From contig NZ_FQWD01000007.1 in NCBI RefSeq assembly GCF_900129565.1, positions 62,001 through 126,000 on the forward strand: a stretch of DNA of 64,000 bases, given 5' to 3'. The notes under the pieces were generated by a model. That model worked only from the letters and a program-made list of their open reading frames with translations. It searched no databases and was not told the DNA's origin. Source of the stretch: Marisediminitalea aggregata. GTDB taxonomy: Bacteria > Pseudomonadota > Gammaproteobacteria > Enterobacterales > Alteromonadaceae. The number at the start of each line of letters is the position of its first letter. Positions within the stretch are counted from its first letter, which is position 1. Positions 7,149 through 16,659 of this stretch are shown piece by piece. The position numbers and the translations under genes are program-made.

Positions 7149-8591
7149 ATGATTGAATTTTTACTTAATAATGAACCGGTTAGCTTAGAAGAATGCGAAA
7201 CAGGGATGTCCGTACAGCAATTTCTTCGTCAGCAAAAGCAGCTGACCGGCACCAAAGAAGGCTGTGCCGCGGGCGATTGTGGTGCATGCACGATCGTTCT
7301 TGGTGAATTGACCGCAGATGAAAGCGGCTTGCAGTACCGAACCGTGAACAGCTGTATAACTCTATTGGCGAATTTACATGGCAAGCAAGTGATCACCGTT
7401 GAGCACTTGTCTGATGGAAAGCAGCTACATCCGGTACAGCAGGCATTGGTTGACCATCACGGCAGTCAGTGCGGCTTTTGTACGCCGGGTATCATAATGT
7501 CGATGTTTTCGTTGTATCACAGCGACGCTGAGCCTACCCGCGAAACGGTGAACAAGTCACTATCGGGAAACTTATGTCGATGTACGGGCTACCGCCCTAT
7601 TATTGATGCAACCACAGAGGTGTGCGAGCGTCGCCAGCCAGATGCTTTCACGCAAAAACAGCTACAGACTCTGTCACAGCTCAAAGACATCCAGGCAAAG
7701 CACACCGAGGTTTTCGCAAATGGCGTTCATTTGCCTGAAACCCGCGAAGCCATGGCTGGTCTGCTGGCGGCTTACCCGGATGCCCGTCTGGTCGGCGGCA
7801 GCACCGACCTGGCGTTAGAGTCAACGCAACAACTGAAGTCACTGCCAGAACTCATCAGTACTCAGCGGATGAAGGATTGTAAACAGATCACTGTAACAGA
7901 CGAACAGGTAACTGTTGGCGCTGCGTTACCACTCAGCGATATCGACCCGGTATTGGTTGCGCATTTTCCAGCCCTGCACGAGTTGATAGAGCGCTTTGCT
8001 TCCTTGCCAATCCGTAATCAGGCTACATTAGGGGGGAATGTTGCCAATGCTTCGCCGATTGGCGATATGCCCCCTGTTTTACTGGCATTGAACGCCACTA
8101 TCGAAGCCGACGATGGCCATGAGACTCGTCTGCTACCGGCAAGCACATTTTTTACCGGTTACCGTCAAACCCAACTGCGCAAAGGCGAATGGATCAAAGC
8201 AATTCATTTTCCACGCTTGCAGGCGAACACGCAGTTACGTGCCTACAAAGTCTCCAAGCGACACGAAGACGACATTTCTGCTGTCTGTGCAGTGTTTGCT
8301 GTTACCTTGGAAAATGGCATGGTCGCGGCGATTAACTCTGGCTTTGGCGGCGTGGCCGCAACGCCAGTAAGTTGTGATGCGCTGGCCGAGCAGTTAATTG
8401 GCCAACCCTGGCAGGCTGAAGCCACTCGCCAGCTCGGCAAACGTATTCTTACCTCAGCGTTTAATCCCATTGACGATGTGCGTGCCAGTGCCGCCTATCG
8501 CAATCAGGTACTGGGCAATTTATGGCAGCGTTTCTGGTTTGAAACCCAATCAGCATTGCTGGTAACAACACGGGTGCCTCATTATGCGTAA
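7149..8591 (+). CDS. xdhA: Xanthine dehydrogenase, small subunit (2Fe-2S and FAD)
   Basis: This 480-residue subunit carries electrons from the molybdenum site to NAD+. The first [2Fe-2S] cluster motif is at residues 39-47 (EGCAAGDCGAC), the second follows as CGFCTPG and GNLCRCTGYRPI. The FAD-binding half shows LVGGSTDLAL and LGGNVANASPIGD. I start at the ATG at 7149, with a GGAG ribosome site, because earlier in-frame codons fall inside the promoter. The gene overlaps xdhB by eight bases. It heads the seven-gene operon xdhA-xdhB-xdhC-uraD-uraH-guaD-puuD, all overlapping or touching, so the whole route from guanine to allantoin should be made together. Confidence 0.95.
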   Translation: MIEFLLNNEPVSLEECETGMSVQQFLRQQKQLTGTKEGCAAGDCGACTIVLGELTADESGLQYRTVNSCITLLANLHGKQVITVEHLSDGKQLHPVQQALVDHHGSQCGFCTPGIIMSMFSLYHSDAEPTRETVNKSLSGNLCRCTGYRPIIDATTEVCERRQPDAFTQKQLQTLSQLKDIQAKHTEVFANGVHLPETREAMAGLLAAYPDARLVGGSTDLALESTQQLKSLPELISTQRMKDCKQITVTDEQVTVGAALPLSDIDPVLVAHFPALHELIERFASLPIRNQATLGGNVANASPIGDMPPVLLALNATIEADDGHETRLLPASTFFTGYRQTQLRKGEWIKAIHFPRLQANTQLRAYKVSKRHEDDISAVCAVFAVTLENGMVAAINSGFGGVAATPVSCDALAEQLIGQPWQAEATRQLGKRILTSAFNPIDDVRASAAYRNQVLGNLWQRFWFETQSALLVTTRVPHYA

Positions 8592-10923
8592 ACTAATCGA
8601 ACAACCACAGCGCCAGGACAATGAATCTCCCCTGTTAAAACCCACGAAGCATGAGAGTGCGATCCGTCAGGTAATGGGCAGTGCGCGCTACGTAGATGAC
8701 ATCCCGGTGCCGGCAGATATTGCCTATGCTTGTGTAGGCGTTACCGATGTAGCCAGCGGTACATTGACGTCTCTTGACCTGACTAACGTAAAGCAGGCCC
8801 CTGGGGTAATTGATGTCATCACGGTTGCAGATATCCCTGGTCATACTGACATTGGACCGGTATTCGAAGGTGACCCAATATTAGTAGACAGTGAAGTTAA
8901 ATTTCACGGTCAGCCCCTATTCGCAGTACTGGCTGCAACAGAAGAGCAGGCACGAGTAGCGGCGACGCTCGCCACATTTACCATTCAGCCGTCAGCTGCA
9001 ATCCTGACCGCTGAAGACGCGCTGTCTGCCAACAGCACCGTGCGCCCACAACACCAATTTGGTCAGGGTGACGCAGAGCAAGCCCTGCAACAAGCGCCAT
9101 TGACCGCTGAGGGCACCCTGAGTGTCGGTGGCCAGGAGCATCTCTATCTGGAAGGTCAGGCAAGTCTGGCCTTACCCGAGGAAGATGATCGGGTCATGAT
9201 TTACACCTCCAGTCAGCACCCCAGTGAAGTTCAGAAGCTGGTCGCTGAAGTGCTCGGCGTTAAACTGCATAAAGTGACAGTGGATATGCGACGTATGGGA
9301 GGAGGCTTTGGCGGTAAAGAATCTCAGGCCGCACAATGGGCGTGTCTGGCCGCGGTGTTTGCCATGCGTCAACGCAGAGCGGTGAAAATGCGGCTGCCTC
9401 GTATGTTGGACATGCAGGTAACTGGCAAGCGCCACCCTTTCGAAAACACCTTTAAAATCGGCTTCGATAACGACGGCAATATGTTGGGCGCAGACATTAC
9501 TGTTAATGGCATTTGTGGTCACTCTCCAGACCTGTCTGACGCCATTGTTGACCGTGCGATGTTTCACGTCGACAACGCCTATCAGCTAGGCGCAACCGCT
9601 ATTACCGGAAACCGGTTGAAGACCCACATGGTTTCTCATACTGCCTTTCGTGGTTTTGGTGGTCCGCAAGGCATGATCATGGCTGAGTTAATGATGGATG
9701 TCGTTGCCAGGCAAACCGGGCTTGATCCATTAACCGTGCGTATGCAGAATCTGTATAGCGAGTCAAAAGGCCTGACTACCCCCTATGGCATGACGCTAGA
9801 GCAGAACATTCTGCCTGCACTGATGACCCAATTAACGGAATCCAGTCAGTATTGGCAGCGCAGAGAGAAAATAACTGCGTTTAATCAGCAAAGCCCGATC
9901 ATTAAAAAGGGCCTTGCACTGACGCCCGTTAAATTCGGTATCTCTTTTACCGCCAAACACCTTAATCAGGCGGGTGCACTGATACACATCTACACCGATG
10001 GCAGCATTCAGGTCAATCATGGTGGAACCGAGATGGGACAGGGCCTCCACACGAAGATAGGTCAGATTGTCGCCCATGAGTTCGGTGTTGAGCTAGACAA
10101 TATCGAGGTGACTGCCACGCGCACTGATAAAGTACCCAACACCTCGCCTACCGCGGCTTCAAGCGGTACAGATCTAAACGGTAAAGCGGCGCAAAATGCC
10201 TGTTTAACCCTGAAGTCTCGTCTGGCTGCACTGTTTGCCGACACGCATGGAGTGGCAGAGGAAGACGTCGTGTTTGCCAATGGTTATGTCACTGCAGGCG
10301 CGCACAACATCGCTTTTGCAGAGCTGATTCAACAGGCCTACATGGCGCGTATTTCACTGTCGGCCACCGGTTACTACCGCACCCCCAAGATTTATTATGA
10401 TCGCGAACAAGGCACGGGCCGCCCGTTCTTTTATTTCGCCAATGGCGCAGCGGTATCAGAAGTCAGTGTTGACACCCTGACAGGTGAATACACAGTAGAT
10501 GCCGTGGATATATTGCACGATGTCGGTACTAGTCTGAACCCGGCTATTGATCGCGGGCAAATAGAGGGCGGCTTTATTCAGGGAATGGGTTGGCTGACAA
10601 CCGAAGATCTGCGCTGGAACCAAGACGGCAAACTGATCAGCAATAATCTTGCTACGTATAAGATACCGGCCGTAGGCGATACCCCGCAACACTTTAACGT
10701 GTCGCTGTTTGATCGTCCCAATGCCGAGGATAGCATCTACCACTCCAAAGCGGTCGGCGAACCGCCGTTTATGCTGGCTATATCCGTGTGGTGTGCCATC
10801 AAAGATGCGGTGGCCAGCCTGGCAGATTACCAGAAGGATCCGGACATCGCGGTACCGGCGACCCCAGAGCGCGTGCTGTCGGCAATTACGGCATTAACGG
10901 AGAACAATGATGCATCAGCCTGA
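8584..10923 (+). CDS. xdhB: Xanthine dehydrogenase, molybdopterin-binding subunit
   Basis: The 779-residue catalytic subunit oxidises hypoxanthine to xanthine and xanthine to urate. Visible marks of the xanthine oxidase family are RMGGGFGGKESQ and TAFRGFGGPQGM around the cofactor, GGTEMGQGLHTKI, and near the C terminus KAVGEPPFMLA, which holds the catalytic glutamate. The N-terminal domain is seen in GSARYVDDIP. The length is normal for the bacterial two-subunit enzyme. It starts inside the end of xdhA and overlaps the start of xdhC. It needs a sulfurated molybdenum cofactor, provided through XdhC. Confidence 0.95.
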   Translation: MRKLIEQPQRQDNESPLLKPTKHESAIRQVMGSARYVDDIPVPADIAYACVGVTDVASGTLTSLDLTNVKQAPGVIDVITVADIPGHTDIGPVFEGDPILVDSEVKFHGQPLFAVLAATEEQARVAATLATFTIQPSAAILTAEDALSANSTVRPQHQFGQGDAEQALQQAPLTAEGTLSVGGQEHLYLEGQASLALPEEDDRVMIYTSSQHPSEVQKLVAEVLGVKLHKVTVDMRRMGGGFGGKESQAAQWACLAAVFAMRQRRAVKMRLPRMLDMQVTGKRHPFENTFKIGFDNDGNMLGADITVNGICGHSPDLSDAIVDRAMFHVDNAYQLGATAITGNRLKTHMVSHTAFRGFGGPQGMIMAELMMDVVARQTGLDPLTVRMQNLYSESKGLTTPYGMTLEQNILPALMTQLTESSQYWQRREKITAFNQQSPIIKKGLALTPVKFGISFTAKHLNQAGALIHIYTDGSIQVNHGGTEMGQGLHTKIGQIVAHEFGVELDNIEVTATRTDKVPNTSPTAASSGTDLNGKAAQNACLTLKSRLAALFADTHGVAEEDVVFANGYVTAGAHNIAFAELIQQAYMARISLSATGYYRTPKIYYDREQGTGRPFFYFANGAAVSEVSVDTLTGEYTVDAVDILHDVGTSLNPAIDRGQIEGGFIQGMGWLTTEDLRWNQDGKLISNNLATYKIPAVGDTPQHFNVSLFDRPNAEDSIYHSKAVGEPPFMLAISVWCAIKDAVASLADYQKDPDIAVPATPERVLSAITALTENNDASA

Positions 10924-11785
10924 ACACACTGTAGCGCCACCTCACTGGCAAATTCAGCGCTGGTTTGAAGCGGTGACTCACTGTGAGCGCACCGCTGAAC
11001 CCTATGCGCTTATTACAGTATTGACTACTGCAGGCTCTACCCCGCGGGAACAAGGCACCAAGATGGTTGTCACACCCGACCGCCAATTTGACACCATTGG
11101 TGGTGGTCACCTGGAATTCAAAGCGATAGCATTGGCGCGTGAGGCGTTGGCAAACGCGGCGCAACAGCGCACCAATCATCAACAATTACACGCGTTTCCA
11201 CTGGCCAGCGCGCTGGGGCAATGCTGCGGCGGTGCCGTTAAGCTATTAATTGAGACCCATGTCAGCCACCAGCAGGTCGTCGCCCTCTTTGGCGCAGGTC
11301 ATGTTGCTCAGGCGCTTATCCCTATTATTGCGCAACTTCCGGTACAGGTTCGGTGGATTGACAATCGCGAGTCGCTTGTCCCTCAGCATGCGCTACCTGC
11401 CAACGTACAGTTTGTACTGGACGACTCCCCTACCGGCGAAATTGCCTTATTACCGGCTGACAGCTGGGTAATCATTATGACCCACGACCATCAGCTCGAT
11501 TTTGAACTTGCTGAGAAAGCTCTTAAACGTCCTGACCTGCCGTATATTGGCATGATAGGCTCTGACACTAAAACACGTCGTTTCCAACAACGGCTTATGG
11601 CGAAAGGCATACCAGAAAGTCGACTTGGTGATTTTTACTCTCCTATTGGCGAGTCATCTGTCCCCGGGAAATTACCCATTGAAGTGGCGGTGTCGGTAAG
11701 CGCTCAGCTGATTCAACGCTTACACAGCTCGCAAACCAACTCGACCGCCAGTCAGCAAACGCAACAGGAATATCATGACGCTTGA
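10907..11785 (+). CDS. xdhC: XdhC, molybdenum cofactor chaperone for xanthine dehydrogenase
   Basis: A 292-residue accessory protein that in studied bacteria holds the molybdenum cofactor, promotes its sulfuration and loads it into XdhB. The N-terminal XdhC/CoxI domain has GSTPREQGTKMVV and TIGGGHLEF, then QCCGG; the C-terminal Rossmann-like domain has LFGAGHVAQAL and YIGMIGSDTKTRRF. Two adjacent ATG codons (10907, 10910) could each start it; GGAG lies just upstream. It overlaps xdhB by 17 bases and uraD by 11. Confidence 0.94.
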   Translation: MMHQPEHTVAPPHWQIQRWFEAVTHCERTAEPYALITVLTTAGSTPREQGTKMVVTPDRQFDTIGGGHLEFKAIALAREALANAAQQRTNHQQLHAFPLASALGQCCGGAVKLLIETHVSHQQVVALFGAGHVAQALIPIIAQLPVQVRWIDNRESLVPQHALPANVQFVLDDSPTGEIALLPADSWVIIMTHDHQLDFELAEKALKRPDLPYIGMIGSDTKTRRFQQRLMAKGIPESRLGDFYSPIGESSVPGKLPIEVAVSVSAQLIQRLHSSQTNSTASQQTQQEYHDA

Positions 11786-12308
11786 ACAACTTAATAGCAT
11801 GACAGCGCAAGAAGCCTATCAGTGGTTTGAAACCACCTGTAGCGCTTCCAACTGGTGTCATATAATGGTGGCCAACCGCCCATACGACAGCGTAGAAGCG
11901 GTGAAAGAAACGGCTCAGACAATCTGGGCGACTATGGACACCAAGGACTACCTGGAGGCATTTGACGGACACCCGATGATTGGCGATGTAAACAGTTTAC
12001 GCGCTAAGTATGCCAATACGCAGGCCACCGCCGCTTCTGAACAACAAGGCGCTCAGCATGCCAGCGAAGCGACGCTGCAACAGTTGCATGAACTCAATCA
12101 CGCATACAAAGACAAACACGGCTTTATTTTCATCATTTGTGCAACTGGCCTGAGTGCAGACACGATGTTGCAAGCCCTTAAAGCAAGACTGCCAAACCAG
12201 ACGCAAATCGAATTGCAAAACGCGGCCGAACAACAGATTAATATTACGCTACTGCGCATTGGTAAAGGCCTTACTCCAGCGCAGCACAACAGTGGGACTA
12301 CTTCATGA
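11775..12308 (+). CDS. uraD: OHCU decarboxylase
   Basis: The predicted 177-residue enzyme decarboxylates 2-oxo-4-hydroxy-4-carboxy-5-ureidoimidazoline to S-allantoin, the third step of urate breakdown. The family signatures are EAFDGHPMIGD (with the catalytic His), SEQQGA, and KHGFIFIICATG. Length is normal. It overlaps xdhC upstream and shares an ATGA with uraH downstream, so the two enzymes that handle unstable urate products are coupled in translation. Confidence 0.94.
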   Translation: MTLEQLNSMTAQEAYQWFETTCSASNWCHIMVANRPYDSVEAVKETAQTIWATMDTKDYLEAFDGHPMIGDVNSLRAKYANTQATAASEQQGAQHASEATLQQLHELNHAYKDKHGFIFIICATGLSADTMLQALKARLPNQTQIELQNAAEQQINITLLRIGKGLTPAQHNSGTTS

Positions 12309-12628
12309 TCACATTATCCAGTCATGTACTCGACACAACTGCTGGCAAGCCTGTAGCAGGACTGCCCGTTACACTCACCTGCCCTGACGGCCGTCAGGTT
12401 ACCGCTGAAACCGACGCCGATGGCCGTTGCAAGCAGTGGGCTGACATCCAGTTTGAAGACGGGACTTATCAGTTGCGCTTTCATTGCAAGGATTACCTGG
12501 TAAGCACGCATGGTGAGTCGTTTTACCCGTTTGTTGACATCCATTTCACCATGGCATCTTCGGGCAATCACTATCATGTGCCCCTGTTGATCTCGCCTTT
12601 CGGTTTTAGCAGTTACCGGGGTAGCTAG
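12305..12628 (+). CDS. uraH: 5-hydroxyisourate hydrolase (transthyretin-like)
   Basis: This 107-residue transthyretin-related enzyme hydrolyses 5-hydroxyisourate to OHCU. It begins MITLSSHVLDTTAGKPVAG (catalytic His in SSHVLD) and ends in SSYRGS, the diagnostic YRGS tail of the enzyme, not of transthyretin. No signal peptide, so it is cytoplasmic. Its stop codon overlaps the GTG start of guaD by one base. Confidence 0.96.
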   Translation: MITLSSHVLDTTAGKPVAGLPVTLTCPDGRQVTAETDADGRCKQWADIQFEDGTYQLRFHCKDYLVSTHGESFYPFVDIHFTMASSGNHYHVPLLISPFGFSSYRGS

Positions 12629-13944
12629 TGTCAGACAAGCAGTTAATTCGCGGTGCCGTTCACCACTTCCCCGTGGCAACGAACGACTACCACACAGATA
12701 TCGAGCAGTTTCGCGACGGTGGGTTGCTTATTGAGGCAGGTAAAATTGCCGCAACCGGCGAATACCAGGCGCTTCGCGTGCTACACCCTGATGCGTCCGT
12801 AACCGATTATCGGGACTGCCTGATCTTACCCGGCTTTATAGACACGCATCTGCACTTTCCGCAGACCGAGATCATCGCTAAGTACGGTGAGCAATTGCTG
12901 ACCTGGCTGGACAATTACACCTTCCCCGCCGAGCAACAGTTCAGCGATGAGGACTACGCAACCAAAATGGCCGATGTGTTTCTGACCGAGTGCTTAAAGA
13001 ACGGTACGACCACAGGCATGGTGTATACCAGTGTTCACAAAGCCTCGGCAGAAGCCCTGTTCCGCGCAGCCAGCGAACGCAATATGCTTACCATTGCAGG
13101 TAAAGTCTGTATGGACCGACACTGCCCGGACTGGCTGCAGGATACCGCAGCAACGGCGCAGGCCGACAGTGCAGCCCTGATTGATGCCTGGCATGGTAAG
13201 GGGCGTAATTACTATGCGTTGACGCCGCGTTTTGCCCCCACCAGCACACCGGCCCAAATGGCGGCGTTGGGTGAACTGGCTCAACAGTACGACGACGTAT
13301 TTATTCAAACGCACCTGTCTGAAAACCACGACGAAATCGCCTGGGTAAACACCCTGTATCCGGATTGCGAGGATTACCTGGCGGTGTACGAGAAATACCA
13401 TATGGTGCGCAAACGCGCGGTGTTTGGCCACTGCATTCATTTATCGGACAGTGAGTGGCAGCGCATGGGTGCTCAGGGTGCTATTGCCGCATTTTGCCCG
13501 ACCTCAAACTTATTCCTGGGCAGTGGTCTGTTTGATATGGCCAAAGCTAACCAGTTTAACGTGCCGGTGACTCTGGCTACCGATGTTGGCGGGGGCACCA
13601 GTTTCAGTATGCTCAAGACCCTCGGCGAGGCCTATAAAATCTGTCAGCTAAAACAGTATAAGTTGTCAGCGCTGGAGGGCCTTTACAAGCTCACCCAGGG
13701 CGCAGCAGTCAGCCTGGGATTAAGCGATAAAATTGGTAACTTTAATACCGGCAGTGATGCCGACTTCGTTGTATTGAATCCGCGTTTCGATACGCTTACT
13801 TCACTGCGAGTTGACGACCCGACTTCGGCAGAAGATGCGCTCTTTGCGTTGACCATGCTGGGTGACGATCGGGCAACTGTCGCAACCTGGGTTGCAGGAA
13901 AACCCGTTTACCAAAAACAGGAGTGTTCAGATGCCTTGGCTTGA
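12628..13944 (+). CDS. guaD: Guanine deaminase
   Basis: A 438-residue amidohydrolase that converts guanine to xanthine and ammonia. The metal-binding motif GFIDTHLHFPQTE is followed by the guanine deaminase signature GEQLLTWLDNYTFPAE; later metal ligands are in QTHLSENHDEI, FGHCIHLS and LATDVGGGTS. It starts with GTG at 12628, sharing a base with the uraH stop. Together with XdhAB it brings guanine into the urate route. It overlaps the puuD start by 14 bases. Confidence 0.95.
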   Translation: MSDKQLIRGAVHHFPVATNDYHTDIEQFRDGGLLIEAGKIAATGEYQALRVLHPDASVTDYRDCLILPGFIDTHLHFPQTEIIAKYGEQLLTWLDNYTFPAEQQFSDEDYATKMADVFLTECLKNGTTTGMVYTSVHKASAEALFRAASERNMLTIAGKVCMDRHCPDWLQDTAATAQADSAALIDAWHGKGRNYYALTPRFAPTSTPAQMAALGELAQQYDDVFIQTHLSENHDEIAWVNTLYPDCEDYLAVYEKYHMVRKRAVFGHCIHLSDSEWQRMGAQGAIAAFCPTSNLFLGSGLFDMAKANQFNVPVTLATDVGGGTSFSMLKTLGEAYKICQLKQYKLSALEGLYKLTQGAAVSLGLSDKIGNFNTGSDADFVVLNPRFDTLTSLRVDDPTSAEDALFALTMLGDDRATVATWVAGKPVYQKQECSDALA

Positions 13945-15163
13945 TTGGCTATCTTTGTTTGTTCGCTGGTTTCACGTTATTGCCGGGGTAGCCTGGATAG
14001 GCGCATCATTTTATTTTATATGGCTCGACAACAGTTTAGAGACCCCGCCTGAATGGAAGAAAAAGCAGGGGATCAAGGGTGATCTGTGGGCCGTGCACGG
14101 CGGTGGCTTTTATGAAGTAGCCAAATACGCTTACGGGCCGCAGACCATGCCCAAAACCCTGCATTGGTTTAAGTGGGAAGCTTACTCAACCTGGCTCAGT
14201 GGTATCGCATTGCTGATCATTGTGTACTACTTTGCTGCCGCGGCTTACTTAATCGACCCTGCAGTAAAGAGTATGAGTGAGGCGGAAGCTATATTGCGTG
14301 GCATCGCCTTAATTGCAGGCGGCGCCATTATCTATGAAACAGCGTGCCGGACCAAACTAGCCAACTACCCAAAGGTGTTTGCCATTGCGTTAGTGGTAAT
14401 GCTGGTTGTAGTGAGCTATCTGGCGACCCATTGGTTTAGTGGACGCGGTGCCTATATTCACGTGGGTGCGCTGATCGGTACCATCATGGTTGCCAACGTG
14501 TGGCTAAATATCATGCCCGCCCAGCGCAAAATGGTGAATGCCGTCGCCAATCAACAGCCGATAGATCCTGCCTGGGGCGCGGGAGCAAAGCTTCGCTCAG
14601 TACACAATAACTATCTGACGCTGCCCATACTATTTATCATGATCAGCAACCATTACCCTATGACATACCAGCATCCGCAAAACTGGCTGGTATTAGTTGC
14701 TCTCATGGCGGTGGCAGCCTGGATTCGTCACTTTTTTAACTTACGTCATGTGGGTAAAGTGAAGCCGTCAATTCTGATTTCAGGTGCGATTGGTATGCTG
14801 GCCATTGCGCTTTGGGTGTCGTGGCCGCGAACTGCGCCGGTAGTTACTGCACATAGCGAGTCTAACGCTGCGGCGGAAACAACCGAACCGACCAATGCCC
14901 AGCCACAACCTGTAACCGAATTGGATAAGCAGATTATGGCTTTGGTAGAAACACATTGTCAGGGGTGCCACGCGAGTAGCCCTACCGATGATATTTTTCG
15001 CGTTGCACCATTAGGTGTGAAGTTTGATAACTGGGAGCAAGTCACCAGACAAGCGCCGCAAATCATACATCGCACTACAGTGACCCGCGATATGCCGTTT
15101 CTGAACAAATCCAATATGACGGATGAGGAACGGGCGGTAATTGCCAGTTGGGCACAGCAATAG
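13931..15163 (+). CDS. puuD: Membrane urate oxidase with C-terminal cytochrome c (PuuD)
   Basis: The 410-residue product has an N-terminal urate oxidase membrane domain, starting PWLDWLSLFVRWFHVIAGVA with several more hydrophobic segments (WLSGIALLIIVYYF, ALVVMLVVVSYLA), and a C-terminal cytochrome c-type domain with CQGCH at residues 343-347. A Thr/Pro-rich linker joins them. This is the layout of PuuD, which oxidises urate to 5-hydroxyisourate and passes electrons to the respiratory chain, so no hydrogen peroxide is made as with soluble uricase. I start at the ATG at 13931, with GGAG upstream, inside the end of guaD. It is the last gene of the operon. Confidence 0.9.
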   Translation: MPWLDWLSLFVRWFHVIAGVAWIGASFYFIWLDNSLETPPEWKKKQGIKGDLWAVHGGGFYEVAKYAYGPQTMPKTLHWFKWEAYSTWLSGIALLIIVYYFAAAAYLIDPAVKSMSEAEAILRGIALIAGGAIIYETACRTKLANYPKVFAIALVVMLVVVSYLATHWFSGRGAYIHVGALIGTIMVANVWLNIMPAQRKMVNAVANQQPIDPAWGAGAKLRSVHNNYLTLPILFIMISNHYPMTYQHPQNWLVLVALMAVAAWIRHFFNLRHVGKVKPSILISGAIGMLAIALWVSWPRTAPVVTAHSESNAAAETTEPTNAQPQPVTELDKQIMALVETHCQGCHASSPTDDIFRVAPLGVKFDNWEQVTRQAPQIIHRTTVTRDMPFLNKSNMTDEERAVIASWAQQ

Positions 15164-15180
15164 TAACAACAGCCATTTTA

Positions 15181-15217
15181 CTGTAGTTTGCGGAGCATAA
15201 ACGCCCGCAAACTGCAG
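15181..15217. terminator. Hairpin between convergent puuD and the PAS-GGDEF gene
   Basis: The arms CTGTAGTTTGCGG (15181-15193) and CCGCAAACTGCAG (15205-15217) pair at 12 of 13 positions. No T run follows, so it is a stable 3' hairpin that may act as a terminator or protect the mRNA end. Confidence 0.55.
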
Positions 15218-15231
15218 CCTGAAGCTGCTAA

Positions 15232-16527
15232 TTATTCACAAGTCAAGGGCTTTTTCACGCCCTTGACCTGGTACATGCTCTGATCCGCCTGCTCTATCCA
15301 GCTTTGGATATCTTCAAATTGCGGTAACCACTGAGATATACCAATTGAACAATAAATCGCAACGCTTTCGTTTTGATCACTTTTCACCTCAAGCGGCGTT
15401 TCGAATAAGCGGTTTAGCACCACCTGTGCTTCGTGTTCTTCGGTATCTCTTAGCAGCAACAAGAATTCATCACCACCGTAGCGCCCGACAGTATCATTTG
15501 AACGCATGGTCGACGTAAGCCGCTCTGCCAACGCTTTTAACGCCAAATCACCCACATGATGTCCGTATTTATCGTTAATGGTTTTAAAGTCGTCCAGGTC
15601 AATAAACGCGAGAGTGGAAGTGGTTTTACCATTGACCCGTGATAGTCGTTTGAGTTCATCTTCTACCTGACTCAAGCATTCCCGACGGTTGTCTATCCCC
15701 GTCAGGCCATCTGTTCGAGACAGCACATTGAGTTTATGGTTTGCCGACTTGAGGGCTTCCTGAAGGTGTTTATCTTTGCTGATGTCATCGGCTGTGATAA
15801 CGACGCTGGTTGTTTTGCCTTCCAAATCGCGAATTAACTGACCACGCTCTCGAATATATCGCAATGAGCCATCGTCGCGCATAACCCTGTATTCATGAAC
15901 CCAGGGCTCGTCAATGTGGTTGGCATAGTGTTGTTTTATACGGTCGCGATCGGCGACGTGAATGTGTCGAATAAAACTGGCCGGGTCGTCATACATTTCC
16001 TTTCCCGCCCGTCCCCAAATCTGGGTGTAGCCTTCATTCAGGTAGATTAATTGCTTTAAGTCAGGCGTTGTAACCCATACAACCATGCGGTCTGACAACG
16101 CACTGACAATCAGTCGAAAGGTTTCCTGAGACTGCTGGTACCGGGCTTCAAAGCGTTTTTTCTCATCGATGTCTTCTACCACCGACACAAAATACTGAGG
16201 CTCACCCTGTTCGTCCCGGACAAGCGTAACGGTAAGCTTGCCCCATATCGTTTGACCATCCTTATGCACATAGAGCTTTTCCATTTGATAGGAGTCATAA
16301 AACCCATCAATCAGTTCGCTGACGTGTTGTAAGTCGTTGTCTAAAAAATCTGGGTGGGTAATATCCTGAAAATCGAGTTTGACCAACTCCTCCTGGCTGT
16401 AGCCAAGAAAGCTGCTCAGGGCCTTATTCACCCGAATAAAATCACCTGTTGGGCTTACATGCGCTAACCCAATTCCACATTGCTCAAACGTTGACTGAAA
16501 TACATCTGATTGAACCACTTCTGCCAT
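15232..16527 (-). CDS. PAS-PAS-GGDEF diguanylate cyclase
   Basis: The 431-residue protein carries two PAS domains (FEQCGIGLAHVSPTGDFIRVN near the start, and a second with its PAC part at YRVMRDDGSLRYIRERGQL), then a GGDEF domain. The active motif GGDEF is intact and an inhibitory RxxD site (RSND) lies five residues before it, so it should make c-di-GMP and be product-inhibited. No membrane segment is seen; the sensor is cytoplasmic. It lies downstream of the histidine kinase and FIST genes on the same strand, with a 132-base gap, so a shared transcript is possible. The signal is unknown. Confidence 0.9.
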   Translation of the reverse strand: MAEVVQSDVFQSTFEQCGIGLAHVSPTGDFIRVNKALSSFLGYSQEELVKLDFQDITHPDFLDNDLQHVSELIDGFYDSYQMEKLYVHKDGQTIWGKLTVTLVRDEQGEPQYFVSVVEDIDEKKRFEARYQQSQETFRLIVSALSDRMVVWVTTPDLKQLIYLNEGYTQIWGRAGKEMYDDPASFIRHIHVADRDRIKQHYANHIDEPWVHEYRVMRDDGSLRYIRERGQLIRDLEGKTTSVVITADDISKDKHLQEALKSANHKLNVLSRTDGLTGIDNRRECLSQVEDELKRLSRVNGKTTSTLAFIDLDDFKTINDKYGHHVGDLALKALAERLTSTMRSNDTVGRYGGDEFLLLLRDTEEHEAQVVLNRLFETPLEVKSDQNESVAIYCSIGISQWLPQFEDIQSWIEQADQSMYQVKGVKKPLTCE

Positions 16528-16659
16528 GAATTCCTCCGCTCTGTTGAGCTATTGCAAAAAACTAAAGACCCATCTTCAATTTTTTGACATCCTTTTTTAG
16601 TAATCGATCCCGTTTTGTATTCAATACTGCTTGTTAGATATACGCTTGCCCCAAAGCAT

